Assembly (NCBI GenBank): GCA_037176845.1
Contig: JAYKXP010000035.1
Coordinates: 372,001-436,000 of the forward strand
Source: Paramarasmius palmivorus
Taxonomy: Eukaryota > Basidiomycota > Agaricomycetes > Agaricales > Marasmiaceae
Length of the DNA stretch: 64,000 bases
Reading direction: 5' to 3'
Translations under genes and position numbers: made by a program
The notes under the pieces: model-generated
Database searches by the model: none
Seen by the model: only the letters and a program-made list of their open reading frames with translations
Told to the model about the DNA's origin: nothing
Part shown: positions 24,237-35,974 of the stretch, one piece after another
Layout of the letters: every line of letters begins with the position of its first letter
Position numbering within the stretch: position 1 is the first letter of the stretch

Positions 24237-25719
24237 ATGGCCCGACGACTCTATCTTGGAAGTAAGTACTTGCGTCCTGGATTTGAATATTTCATATCTA
24301 AACGATAGCTCAGAGCTACCAACTGATGTCAGGTCGGAGGATGTCACAAAATTTTTCGAGGGTGTTGGACGAGTTGTTGACTGTCGTGTCATGACGGGTA
24401 AGCAACTGAGGTTTTTTTTCTTTGAATCCAGCCTGCTAATCTTCACTATTAGGCTTTGGGTTTATCGAGTTCGAAAATTCAAAGGCAAGCACGGTCGCAT
24501 TGTCTCCAATCCTCAGCTACTGACAGCGTGTCCAGGACGCTGACGATGCTGTTCAAAATTTCAACGGAAAAAATTTTATGGGCGCCCCGTAAGTACCTCA
24601 TTGAGCTTTCGTGAATTATACCGACTCCTCGATAGCCTTGTCGTTCAATTCGCAAAGGAAGGTGGTCGCCCGCGAAGGGACCATTATGAAGACCGACGGG
24701 AATTCAAGTATGTCCATGATCTTCAGCGACGAAGTATTGATGTTGAAGTATCTCTTTCCCAGCGCTCGCTCTCGTCGACCTCCCGGTGTTCGTATTGTTG
24801 TTTCTGGCCTGTCTCGCGACACCAGCTGGCAGGTACGATGTTTTCCGATATAACGTGCCTCGTGGTCCCGTCATCCGCGTTTCTTTGTGCGACATGTCCA
24901 TCACACGGCTTTCGATGCACCTCTAAGTCATGGCTCGGGTCCACTTTGGTCGCGATTTCACTATGGTTTGGGCGTGGATGGACGAATTTCCTTTGGCCAC
25001 GTGGCGATTATTCTGGACGATTTTTCGTACGATTGGAACCTAATGCGTCTCCGCTGTTACTAGGATTTAAAAGACTTTGGACGTGATGCCGGTACAGTCA
25101 GCTTCGCTGACATCGACCGCGACGTCCCAGGACAGGGGTTAGTGTTTCTCAAAGGCTTCATCAAAGCGCTATTAATCACAGGCTCCAGGGTATTGGAATA
25201 TCCTCACCGGGAAGACGCAGAGCGTGCGGTGAAGCAGCTCGATGGCACCGACCTACGGGGTAGACCTGTTCGCGTCGCACTCGACGACGGTGCTGTAAGT
25301 TGGTTGTCTTTGTCCTCGGCTCCCCAACTGACGGTCGTTGTTAGCGTTCTGGCCCTGATAACTATCGTCGTGATGACCGTCGTGACGACCGCTATGGTAG
25401 GGATGACCGTTACAGCCGAAGAGACGATAGGTATCGCGAACGTGAGGACCGTGCCGAATTCCGTCGTGATCGCTCGAGGTCCCCTAGACGTGGTGGAGAT
25501 TTTGACGACCGCCGGAGGTCTCCGCCCCCAAGGAGAGATGATGATAGAAGGCCTTCAGGGTACGACGACCGTAGGGGGGGTGATGATGACCGCAAAAGAC
25601 CTGACTATTATGATCGTCGTAGGGATGAAGACAGAAGACGCGACGACAAAAGGCGCGAAGAAAAGGATGACCGTTACGACGATAGGCCGAGGCATGCGAA
25701 TGGAGAAGGATATCGTTAA
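24237..25719 (+). CDS. SR-type splicing factor with two RRMs and an Arg/Asp-rich tail
   Basis: Nuclear RNA-binding protein of the Srp2/SRSF4-6 and Npl3 type, expected to act in splice-site choice and mRNA export. RRM1 starts MARRLYLGKLPTD (RNP2) and has GFGFIEFENSKDADDA (RNP1), then NFNGKNFMGAP. RRM2 begins PPGVRIVVSGLSRDTSWQDL and contains GTVSFADIDR and VLEYPHREDAERAVKQLDGT. The tail is built of Arg/Asp/Tyr/Ser units (RYGRDDRYSRRDDRYRERED, DRSRSPRRGGDFDDRRRSPP). About eight introns split it. The one at 24485-24535 appears to begin GCAAGC, a GC-AG intron, because that junction gives NSKDADDA without an insertion. An in-phase GT donor ten bases downstream would add three residues. The stop is at 25717-25719. 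Confidence 0.85.
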
Positions 25720-26479
25720 GGACATAAATCTTGGATAATATTATTCGGACGACTGCGAACCGGAAAAAAGGAATCGGCGTCCCTCGAATGGTTTTTTCAA
25801 TATCTCGTTTGGTCTTGTCTGTCTGTTTCCCATGCGGTGTTGTTCTATATGCGGACCGTGTACTATCTGATCGTCGATATTCGTTGCATTACGGGCTATC
25901 TATTCGTGATCCACACAAGAGTCATTCTGGAGTTTTTTTTAGGTTTGGTGCCAGGTCGCTTTCGGGTTCGCATACCGCGATGCACCATTGAACGAGCGCA
26001 GGACTCAAGCTGGCGACTCACGAGGCAAGGATCGTAACGTTATTCGGATGGTGTTTGCTGATGGATGCGTAATAAGATCTGGTATGGCGCCCACATGGTA
26101 GGTAAGTATAAGGGTGAGTATTGTACTTTCTTAGAAGGAAGAGCAGGAGAGATACGTACGTAGTCTTGTGATATGTACCTTACATACGTGTATGGTCTTG
26201 CTATAACGTTGTAACAGCAATACAGTATGACTGTTGATACAAACACACCTCATTCTCGGTTCAATTGATTAAGCAAGTTTTCCAGCACTGAGCACCATGA
26301 ACGGATTGTTTTTGTAAGGGATATTGCCTTCTAGAACGCTTGGAGATGTCTTTTCGCACTATATACATTTTCTAGGGCAAGGCGTCGAGAGACAATATTC
26401 GTCTCAGAGTACATGGGTATAGTATATACACGATGATAGAGAGATGATTAAACTATTTTACAGTTCGACCTGCACCACC
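25720..26479. other. Convergent intergenic region
   Basis: About 0.76 kb between the stops of the SR protein gene (+) and a GH6 gene (-). Several short open frames are present, none with recognisable content. AT-rich blocks (for example around 26340-26440) are compatible with 3' UTRs. Confidence 0.4.
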
Positions 26480-28500
26480 TCACAAGGCAGGGTTGGCATT
26501 ACGAACCAAGGTCTCGAAGTATTCTTGGAACCAGGTTCCAGCCTGCGGTTCATAAGGTCAGTACTTCACCTTTACAAAAAAAAAGGTCAAGTGATACCTC
26601 AGGTGCTGGGATGTGAGATGAGGCAGACACACATTTCGCATCGAAACGAGTGGCAGAAGAGTCACTAGTACCATCTGTATCGACAAACAGATAGGCTCTC
26701 AGAAACTGGATATCGGTTACAAGGCAAATACTGACCAGATTCGCCTCCGGGTTTTACCCAAACGATGGAGTCGATCAAACTAGACCCGGTATTGGTGGTG
26801 GGACGTGTTCCAAAGCCAGCACCCTTGATGTTGCACCTTTCGCCGTAATCTCAGTCAAGTAGGACTATTCACCCGGTCAACCAAACGTTACCAGTCACCC
26901 CATTGGTCCCTGATGTTTTGAACTCCTGAGCGGCCTTGGTCAACAATAAAGTGCGCGGGGAATGGTGCAAGAGGTCCGGCCATTGCCTGTACACGAGTCA
27001 GATTTGGGGTAGAGTCGCATCAAAAGCAATTTACCTCGATGTAGTGAATCTCGTCATAGTTGGGGTTGGGCGAAGTGACAGGATCAGGAGAAGCAGCCCT
27101 ATAGATATGTATGAGTAAATACATCGACCAAACTAATAGCATTGATGGGTACCTCAGCGCATTGAAGTTGGCAACATTAGTCGCCAATCCACGGACGTAC
27201 TCTGGTGAACCAGCATCTTGCCAGACTTGTCTGAAGAGTTGAGCACCGGGAGTAAGGTTGGCAGGCCAGCCGAAGCCATCCTGCGTGACCGGCATCGAGA
27301 TACATGTATACACCAGCCGTGTTGAGCTGCTTCAAGGCATACTGGGTCGAGGTCTATAAAAGGTGTCAGTAAAGCCCAGGGAGTTCATCTTAATGAGCGC
27401 ATACTTTGTAGACAGTCTGAGCCCTGCTGCATTTTTGAACGTTGAGGTTGGTGATCAAGTTTGCAAGACTGCAAGGATGCAATATTAGGTGTGTCATGTT
27501 GCGGAAGACGTAAAGACATCACCTGTCTGGCTCAACGACAGCCACAACACGAACATCAGGGTATTCTGGATGGCGAGATAGGTTAGAGGGGGAACCCTGA
27601 GTGACCATAATACGTACTTTTGATAGTAGCAACCATGGTGTCAATGTACTGACGGTACTTGGCTTCACCGTCGTTATCAATGGTGAGTTCTCCGTTAGAG
27701 GCCAAAGCAGCGCAGTCACGCTCAGGAAGGTTGTACACAACAATCTGGAGGAGGTACTTCTTTCCTTCGGCCTTGCCCTTCTCGCTGGCATCCTTCAAGT
27801 AGGGCTCGAGAGTAGTGAGCTTGGCGGTGGTGTCGAACCTAGATTATAGGTGTTAGTTTCAAGACGAAGATCAAGGTTACTGTTACTACTAACCAGATGA
27901 ACCTATTTTCGAGCTATATCAGACACGAGACTGGCACTGAAAGACTATACAGGCTTACGTCGGGATCTCCTTCACTTTGAGGGCCTTAGCCTTCACAGGT
28001 TGCGTCAGTGATTTTTGTTGCAGCCGCATCGATCTCGTCAGCGTAGTAGGGGCTAAGGTAGATCTATTCCTCAAAAGATCAGCGAACAATGGAATAGCCA
28101 TATTCCCCCGAATACGTACGGTGTAACCAGTATATGGGTTTCCCTCAACAGGCGCGTTGGTGTTAGTGGGCGGCGCTGCCGTTGAAGTGGAACTGGTCGA
28201 AGCGGACGTTCCGGGTGTGCCAGGGTTTCCAGATCCGGGACTGAAACCACTTAGAAACGAAGGAGAAAGATAAAGAGCAGCTTACAGGCACTGGGAGTAA
28301 TAGTCGTTAACTTTTGTGCAGGTGTATCCCGAAACGCAAGTCGTCGCACCACCTAGAGATAAACATGTCAGGTATTGACAGTAAATGCTGTACTTCAAGT
28401 ACTCACTCCATCCAATGCCTCCACATTGTCCCCAAGCGGGCGACTGTGCAAGGGCGAAAGGCAGCAGTGCAGCCAAAGCGACCAGACCGGTTGATTTCAT
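26480..28500 (-). CDS. GH6 cellobiohydrolase with N-terminal CBM1, two apparent frame breaks
   Basis: Secreted cellobiohydrolase II. The ATG at 28500 begins a signal peptide ([18 protein letters not shown]), followed by a CBM1 cellulose-binding domain ([33 protein letters not shown]), a Pro/Ser/Thr linker ([20 protein letters not shown]) and the GH6 domain. The latter has [130 protein letters not shown] and [18 protein letters not shown]. Both catalytic Asp regions are present. A 9-base micro-exon lies at 27894-27902. Frame breaks: one extra base at 27998-27999, and one at about 27271-27274 inside AGWLGWPANL. As in the other broken genes, the surrounding sequence is intact. Confidence 0.87.
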
Positions 28501-29482
28501 TTTCAATTACTGAGAGGTGCCCAAGGACGACGATGAGGAAGTAGACCAAAACAAGGATCCTGCCTTGCTAACCTACAGCAGCAATGCTTTTATAGAGGAA
28601 TGTAACCATGCCCAGTCTGGTCAGAGTCGTCCAAAATTCCGGCGTTGTACCGAGAAAAGGTTCCATGTAGCGGGGTTTCTCGTCATGACTGACCAGCGAC
28701 GACGTTGTGCCTCTCTCTACGCGAGTCTGGATCAACGTGATAGTAGCCAAGGACAAGATTCGCATGGCGTGTTCGTACAAGATAGATTTTCCGGATTAAC
28801 TTGATGAACGACAAGAACGGAAGAATACTTCAAGGAACAGGGTTGAAGTCATTTTCAAAGATGCAGGGTCGAGCTTGGGTCAGGAGGAGGTCGGGAGTTG
28901 TCAATAGGCGGTTTTCGTACTAATAATACGACTAAAAAAGAATGAATGTCAACGGTTCGCACAATTCAGTCAGAAACAAGGTGCGTACCGGTTACCTGCT
29001 TCTATCAATACGTCCCTCAGCTGCAATATATTTCGTTGCGTCAACCAATAATGCCGTCCGCAATTTCAGGAGATAGTCAAAGTATCGGTATAACGTCGGA
29101 TTCATCGTGATTCCTGTCCTGCGTACGTACAGCCTCTACAGCCAGAACAGAACAAAAATGTCAGTCAAAGCTTACAAGATTCTGCTGATCAACACGCACT
29201 TTTCCTGTGAAGAGATATCCCGGGGAATATCATGACGATGAATTATGCCGAACATGGTGGACCAAGACGAAAGCGCTTCAACACCTTCGCCGATGCACGT
29301 ATCGTTCCTGATAAGCGCCCGTTCTTGGCTTGCAACGTTCGCGATTCCACCTCAGTTTCATTCCGAACATTTTTCCGTTCACAAGCTTTTTCGTATTTGA
29401 TATCTTGATTGAGAGAGAGTATAATACAACGGATTGTACAAGACGATGGGTATGATGTCTATTCCCCTTCACTACTCGCCGT
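28501..29482. other. Intergenic between two tandem GH6 genes
   Basis: About 1 kb. It contains the TATA box and promoter of the gene to its left and the 3' region of the gene to its right. The open frames seen (for example 28517-28804 + and 29278-29550 -) have no recognisable features. Confidence 0.4.
28587..28594 (-). promoter_or_regulatory. TATA box of the CBM1-GH6 gene at 26480-28500
   Basis: On the minus strand TATAAAAG, 87-94 bases before the ATG at 28500. It is an exact canonical TATA sequence. Confidence 0.5.
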
Positions 29483-31097
29483 TCAGAATGCTGGGTTAGC
29501 GTTCTCGAGGAGCATCTCGAAGTATGCTTGGTTCCAGGTTCCGGCTGCAAAGAACAGTGTGAGTTATTGATACACTTGTGATTCCGTGAAAGTGCTAACC
29601 TTCAGGAGAGGGCTTGAAGGCTGGGAGTGCATTAGCAAAAGAATGAGCGAGTTCGTATATTCAGGCAACTCACCATCAGCTTCACCGCAGAAGGAATCGT
29701 ATCGGGTAGCGGACGTGTCAGAGGTTCCATCGGATTCACCACCGGGCTTGACCTATGTTTGTGTGAATTGGGTGATCTGAATGAGGTGGAATGTACCACA
29801 TACCCAAACAAGGGAGTCGATGAGCGTGTTGCCCGTGGACGTCGTTGGTCTCACACCGAATCCAGCACCGTTGACCTATCCAAAAAGAGTCAGATAGACA
29901 TGTAAGATCGGTCTGAGAAGCTGACGTACATTGCACCAGTGTCCCCACTCCGAACGAAGTCCAGTAACACCGTTCCTGCCTGTGTCGACAATGGCGTGGT
30001 TGGGCATGCCAGCGCTGGACAAGGCATTACCGAACATAGTGACGTAGCGGTCTTCATCCTGAGCAGCGTTGTATTGAGCATCAGGGTCACTGGAGAATTC
30101 ACCAGGTTGCTGTACGAGTGCGTTCCAGCCAGCGACGTTGGTAGCGAATCCATGGACTGAGGAAGGAGAACCAGCAGCAGTGTAAGCGGAGGCAAGTTCC
30201 TGTGCACCCGGTTCTGCGATGCAAATAAGATTCCGATCAAAATGAAAGATCAAAGCGGCTTACGGAGGTTGTCGTTCCAGCCTTTCATTTTCATGTCAGT
30301 AACTTGAACTTTGACTAAAGGAACTGGAACATACCAAGCCAGCCACCATGTCCAGCATCAATGTACATGGCAACCTATGAAGCTGTTCAGACTTTACTTT
30401 TGAAGCAGATAATGCGTACTAACGTTGGGGAAGTTCAAGCTGCTGAGAGCGTATGGGACACCTTCTCTGTATCCGGCAGCGGCGGACTGGCAAGCTGGAT
30501 TGTCGCTGTTGGTCACAAGGTTGGGAAGCGAGTCACTGTAGTCCTAGGGTGAGTATACAGTCACGAAGTATGTCCGACCGAGAACTTACGGTTCAATGAC
30601 GGCTGCGATAGCGATCTCAGGGTGGGCCTCGATGATTGCAGCGATGGGGTCAATGTACTCGGACTTGTAGCGATCGATTTCTCCAACTGCAAGTTCACCG
30701 TTGGAGGCCTTGGCATTGCAGTCACGTCCGGGCAAGTCGTAGATGACAACACCAAAGATTTCGTTTTCGCCGGTTTCCGTGAGGTAGTCTTCGAAGGTGT
30801 CAATGGTAGAGATAGTATCGCTGTACGGGCGGATCAATGAATGAAGAGGAGAGCGGAGTGATCAACTCACAGCCAGAGGAAAGAACCAACGTCGGCAACC
30901 TTGAGAGCAGCCTCCTTCAAAGTAGCGTCGGTGATGGCATCGGCGGCAGCCTCGACTTCCGCTCTGTACTTGGCATTGGCGTGAAGGGTTCGGCCTTCGA
31001 AGGGGTTACCATCGAGAGTAACCTGGCGCTTCTGAGGTGTAGGGGTAGCGATAGCGAGGCCGACGAGAGCAGAGAGCAGGAGGAAGGAAGACTTCAT
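29483..31097 (-). CDS. GH6 cellobiohydrolase without CBM1 (intact)
   Basis: Secreted GH6 enzyme of the CBM-less type. Signal peptide MKSSFLLLSALVGLAIATP is followed by TPQKR, a Kex2-type cleavage site, and the mature start QVTLDGNPFEGRTLHANAKY. The catalytic module has GVVIYDLPGRDCNAKASNGE (catalytic Asp), IAIAAVIEP and DSLPNLVTNSDN (second Asp), VAMYIDAGHGGWLG, ELASAYTAAGSPSSVHGFAT, NVAGWNAL, HAIVDTGRNGVTGLRSEWGH and WCN, then GAGFGVRPT and final NQAYFEMLLENANPAF. It differs from the other three copies in having GRDCNAK, DTGRNGV and AMYIDAGHGG, so it belongs to a separate GH6 subgroup rather than being a recent duplicate. All exons join in frame. A TATA box is 69-76 bases upstream. Confidence 0.93.
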
Positions 31098-32098
31098 TTT
31101 TGTAGCTGACTTGAGAGACCGTTGAAAGACCGATGTCAGTGAAGAAATCAGCAGGCTCGCCCATTCTTTTATATGCCCAAATGACTTTGCTTTTACGAAT
31201 TGGGAGTGGTGTCAATGAACCGAGAATTTTCAGACTAGGTTATGCTACCCCGAAGGTCCTCGAGCCTCGAAAGGCCAAACATTGAAATGACATACGTTTC
31301 TTGATACAAGGTCCGAGAATCAGTTCCGCAGTTCTTGCGAATCGAAAGAGTAACAGCTTGAGCAGAGGAAGTGATGTACTATGGTAGACAGCACACAAGT
31401 GCCCCACTTGAAACGCGGCTGGCAAGCAGTAGGGGCGGTGAAAAGTCGGGTGGGATTTTTGACCATGTGCGGATCATCGTACGTGTTGAAGTGGAGTGGG
31501 ATGTTGCGAGGTCGCGTCCAGTTGATGAGAGAAGCAGAAAACATGAAGGGTGGAGTTACAATTCAAGCAAGTTTTCGCGCGTGGCCAGAAAGTGTGATAC
31601 GATTTGATGAAGACGTCATCATGCCGGGTTGCCGCCGGGGTGTTGTTATGGATATGGCGTTTTCCAGAGGTTCTTCCGGAGACCGAAAACCTCCCTAAAC
31701 GAATGCTATCTGGCTCAAAGGATTGGGCATATTGAAGCGGCGTCGAGAGATACAACACCTAGTGTTGGTATTAGACGATTGTCGGATGATATTCGGCCCT
31801 TTGAAAAGTCTACAATCTCTGTCCGTCACTAAATTCACCAGCCTTGGAGTATATAAGTCGACATTGTCATTAAGACATGGTCGCACTCACCCGCAAACTA
31901 CTCTGTATTACGCTGTCCCTTTCTGTGGTGACAACTTCCCAGGCCCCTGGTTCCTTGCGGTCGAAGTCGTTGTGGCTCGGATTGTCTTCATGCCTACAGT
32001 CGCTATGCGCTGGAAATGAACGTTGAAGAGGTCTACATTTCAAGAGTAACTTAATGCTACATTTCGCTATGGGTATCGCTACGGCTCGCGTCATCATA
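31098..32098. other. Intergenic between two tandem GH6 genes
   Basis: About 1 kb with the promoter of the gene to its left and the 3' region of the gene to its right. A TATATAAG-like motif near 31850 lies on the plus strand with no gene behind it. The short open frames are not supported. Confidence 0.4.
31166..31173 (-). promoter_or_regulatory. TATA box of the GH6 gene at 29483-31097
   Basis: On the minus strand TATAAAAG, 69-76 bases upstream of the ATG at 31097. Exact canonical sequence. Confidence 0.5.
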
Positions 32099-34246
32099 TC
32101 ACAGTGGTGGATTAGCTTTCGACACCAGCTGCTCGAAGTATGCCTACGAAGAGGGTCAGCGATTTATCAAGGTTTATAAGATAGGGATCACACACCTGGA
32201 ACCAAGTTCCGGCTTCTGGAGCTGGCTGGAAGGCGTCACTAGCATCAATCAGACGACTTTCAGTCTTATATATCTCTCTCCAGGCAAAGGCAACTTACGA
32301 TTGACCACAGTGCGCATCGTATCGGGTAGCGGAAGAGTTGCTGGTTCCATCGCTCTCGCCACCTGGCTTGGCCCACACGATAGCGTCAATGAGAGAAGAG
32401 CCCGTGTTAAGGGTGGGGCGCATTCCGAAGCCAGCGCCCTTAACATTGCACCTTCCGGATGGTATTAGATAGGACAAACAGGTTGATCACCGAAACCAAG
32501 CGTACCAATCACCCCACTGTTGCCTGACTAAGATCAAAGTCAGTATAGACGCAAATGTCAACCATCGTACGACGCTTACTGTTTTGCTGACCACTTCGGC
32601 CTTGATCGACAATGAAATGCGCAGGGAAGGGCGATAGAACGGCGGCAAGGGCCTGGATGTAGTCTAGATACCGGGTCATTAGTTTGCTCATAGGTAGTAC
32701 ATGCCCAACAATCCTTACGAATTTCATCGTAATTGTTGTTGCCTTGAGTGACTGGATCCGGAGAAGAAGCACTATGTAAATCAAAGTCAGTTATAGACAA
32801 GGTTTAGTCGATCAAAATGACACGTACGAGAGTGCATTGTAGTTGGCAACGTTGGTGGCCAATCCACGAACGAATTTAGGCGATCCTGCACCAGTGTAGA
32901 GTTGTTGGAACATTTGAGCGGCAGGGGTCAAATTTGCAGGCCATCCAAGCCATCCAGCGTGTCCAGCGTCGAGATACATGTAAACGCCAGCCTTGCTGAG
33001 TTCCTGCATTGCGTAGGTGACAGCTCTCTGAAGAACCCGATTAGCACGCTGTACCAGATGAGGAGGCCTGTACATGCCTTGTACACGGTTGCAGCGTTAG
33101 CACACTTCTGTACGTTCATGTTGGTGACCAGGTTTGCCAGTGAGCTATGCACAAAAAGGAGGTCAGCAAAGTCCGTAAAGATGAATGTGGTCACGTACTC
33201 AGGCTCAACGATGGCGACCTAAGGTTGACACTATCAGCATTCACACTTCTCAAATGAAAACGGAACATACAGTTCGAACGTCGGGGTATTCTGGGCACAT
33301 ACACAGGTCAGGATATATGGTTGGCAATGAATCGACAAGCCACTCACTCTGAACTTGCTCAACGATGGCATCGATGTAACCATGGTATTTGTTCTCACCA
33401 TCGTTGGCGATGCTCAATTCACCATTCGAAGCCAAAGCAGCACAGTCCCGGTCGGGCAAGTCGTACACGATGAACTGGACAAGCATTTTCTTTCCTGATG
33501 ATTTGCCTTGTGCACTGGCCTGCGAAAGGTACGTTCCGAGATCGGGAACCTTCGCAAGCGTGTCGAGCCATACAAACTGTTGTTTGATTAGCTCACCATT
33601 GCTGTTCTTCTAACAAAACGACGTCGCTTACTGTCGGTATCTTGGCAACACTTGCTGCCTTGGACTGCAGAGAAGAGTCGCTGACGGAGGAGGCGGCAGC
33701 GGCCACTTCGTCTGCGTAGTAAGGGCTCAAGAAGATCTTGTTATAGAGTGAGCACTATAAACAGCGTCTACGTTGTCGTGAGACATACCTCGTAGCCATT
33801 GAAGGGGTTATCGGCTGAAGGAGTGGTGCTAGTGGTGGGCCCAGCAGTAGCAGTGGTGCCAACGGTGGAAGAGGGGGGCTGGGCGACAGTAGTACTCGGG
33901 GGGCTAGAGCTGCCAGGCCTGTAGATAGGTGTGAATAGCGTTCGGAGGTTCGGACCGACACGAAACTCACATGCATTGAGAGTAGTAGTCGTTCTGCTTG
34001 ACACAGCTCGATCCCGATGCACAGGTCGTGGCTCCGGCTAGACGAGAATGATTAGATCATCGCCATTTTCATCCATGAAAATGGTCGTACACCAGCCAAT
34101 TCCTCCACACTGTGAACAAAGGCGGTCAGCCTTGAAGCCCCGAGAAACATGAACGAACTACTAACCTGACCCCAAACAGGAGCCTGAGCGCGGGCAGCCA
34201 AAGGCGCCAATGCCACGAGGGCAAAGAGTGCAGTATTCTTGATCAT
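32099..34246 (-). CDS. GH6 cellobiohydrolase with N-terminal CBM1 (intact)
   Basis: Secreted cellobiohydrolase II. Signal peptide MIKNTALFALVALAPLAARA, then CBM1 ([33 protein letters not shown]), a Pro/Ser/Thr linker (TVAQPPSSTVGTTATAGP) and the GH6 module. This contains [38 protein letters not shown] (catalytic Asp), VAIVEPD / SLANLVTNMNVQKC (second Asp), [78 protein letters not shown] and FEQLVSKANPPL. The CBM1 is divided by introns, with a 19-base exon at 34091-34109 coding CGGIGW plus one base of the next codon. Everything joins in frame, so this and the gene at 29483 look functional as sequenced. It is the closest relative, within the window, of the CBM1 gene at 26480. Confidence 0.93.
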
Positions 34247-34306
34247 CTTGAAGGTGGAGAACGATCGAGAGCTCTTGCTGTGTCTCTGAAAGGCGACAAA
34301 GTCGTA

Positions 34307-34314
34307 TACTTATA
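34307..34314 (-). promoter_or_regulatory. TATA-like box of the GH6 gene at 32099-34246
   Basis: On the minus strand TATAAGTA, 61-68 bases upstream of the ATG at 34246. One mismatch to the TATAWAWR consensus. Confidence 0.42.
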
Positions 34315-35974
34315 CCTCCTCAAGACATTCATTCCAAAAAGTGGGCGTTTTGTATGGCGATTCCCTCTCGAAAGTCCGGTATTGTACCGAACGCTGAACG
34401 CGGAACGTCGTCGGAATCGTGAGGACTGGCCATGAGTATGGTATGACATCTCGTTTGCCCCTCCTTTATGACCAGGAGACGCAAAAAATAGCAATAGGAT
34501 CGCTTAAAAAAGATGTTACCACGCTCTTTTCTACTAACCAAAGTGCTTCTTTTCTGAATGGTTCGTTGTAAATTAACTTTGCCGGGTGGTGAGCCGCCGC
34601 GATCGAAGGCTCTATGAGGCACTCTAAGTGCAAGGGTTTGTAGACGAAAAGACTTTCCGTGCCATTCGTCGCCCAAAGTGGTTCCCTTGCTCGTTCCAAC
34701 GGCGCAATTTCGGGACAGTATACCTCAGACCCTGGCTAGATCTACGCTTTACGACGACCACACCATTCGGCAGCAAGTTATTTTTATACGCCCAAGATAG
34801 TACCTGTGAAGATAGCCCCTCTAAAAAGCGCAGATGTTCCAAACAAGGCTTGACGACGTACCAAATGATTATGACCATACGCGAGAACCTGCCAGATGAT
34901 TGGAGGGAAAACCTCTGCGATCTGACGCGTCAGGCCCTCATCCTTATCGGAGGTCGCGGCCTCGGAATAATGCAACAGGTTATCTAAGTGTCATCGTCTG
35001 AGGACAAATATCAGACTGTCCGAAGACTTACCGAGCTCATTTCAGAGGCACTGCTGAGTAGTGGGAGGCGTCCAGACGTACTGTTCACTATGCCGCTACC
35101 TGCGGGAACTCCCAAAAAATCGTGGGTATCTGGTTCCCAGCTTTGGCTCTCTGCGAAAGCTCACGAGGTCCTGTATGTTATACATGCGGCCCGCAAGAAC
35201 GGTATTAATAATAATTAGAATGAACATTGGATTGTGTGCCATCGACTGAAAAAGAAGGATCAGTCAGGGATTTGCCAAGAAATTTAAAACTTATTGATAC
35301 CGAAATCATGACCATTTGCTGAGATTCAGAGACACGCGACGCAGCGAGCATGACCTTCGGATGCAAAGAAAGGTTATTCGGGTCTGCCCCCAACCCCAAG
35401 AGACTCTCGTCGAAAATCAGAAAAGTCGGTGGTTCGCCGCTGTCCACTTGACTGCCACAGTATGACTTAAAAGCACCGAAACGATATAAGCTGTTCAACT
35501 AATCAGGATGCTTCTTCAAATGACGGCAACAAAAGCAAAATGAAAACGAACCTTGCGATAACCGCAACGGGATGCATATGGATCACTTCCTGTTGTATGT
35601 GTGAGAGCGGTTGAGCCTGTAACTTCAGGGTCATTGAATAGTCTTAGTTGTGAGCTTACAACGGGTGAGCAACCGCTGCAATTAGCCTTGTTCAGGCAGA
35701 GACTATTCCCTATTCTCTCGACAATCAGAAAACATCCGTTCTTTGCCCATCATCCATCAGCTATCGGAGTTGTCGGTTCAACAATACATTCGACCTATCC
35801 AGAATGTTCAGAAAAGGGGTTTTAATACAAAAACTTGTGACTTCAATCAGAATCGCTTTGCTCATACACGCAATCATTATAACCCGCTCTAGTCGACGCC
35901 ATGCGTTCCGCATCTGCGACAGAGTGGTGAGCATTTGGTACAGTAATATTAAGATCCGTGTACATACCATTCAA
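34315..35974. other. Long intergenic stretch, no supported gene
   Basis: About 1.7 kb. Open frames exist on the plus strand at 34628-34987 (119 codons, fairly basic first half) and 34988-35218, and on the minus strand at 35205-35498. None shows a domain, signal peptide or splice pattern I can support. The left end is the promoter of the neighbouring GH6 gene. Confidence 0.4.

Noticed and set aside
25390..25710. Tandem repeat-like DNA rich in GACGAC/CGTGAT units
   Set aside because: It is explained by the Arg/Asp-rich tail of the SR protein in the third frame.
34628..35218. Two adjoining plus-strand open frames (119 and 76 codons)
   Set aside because: No family resemblance, and no consistent splice joining between them.
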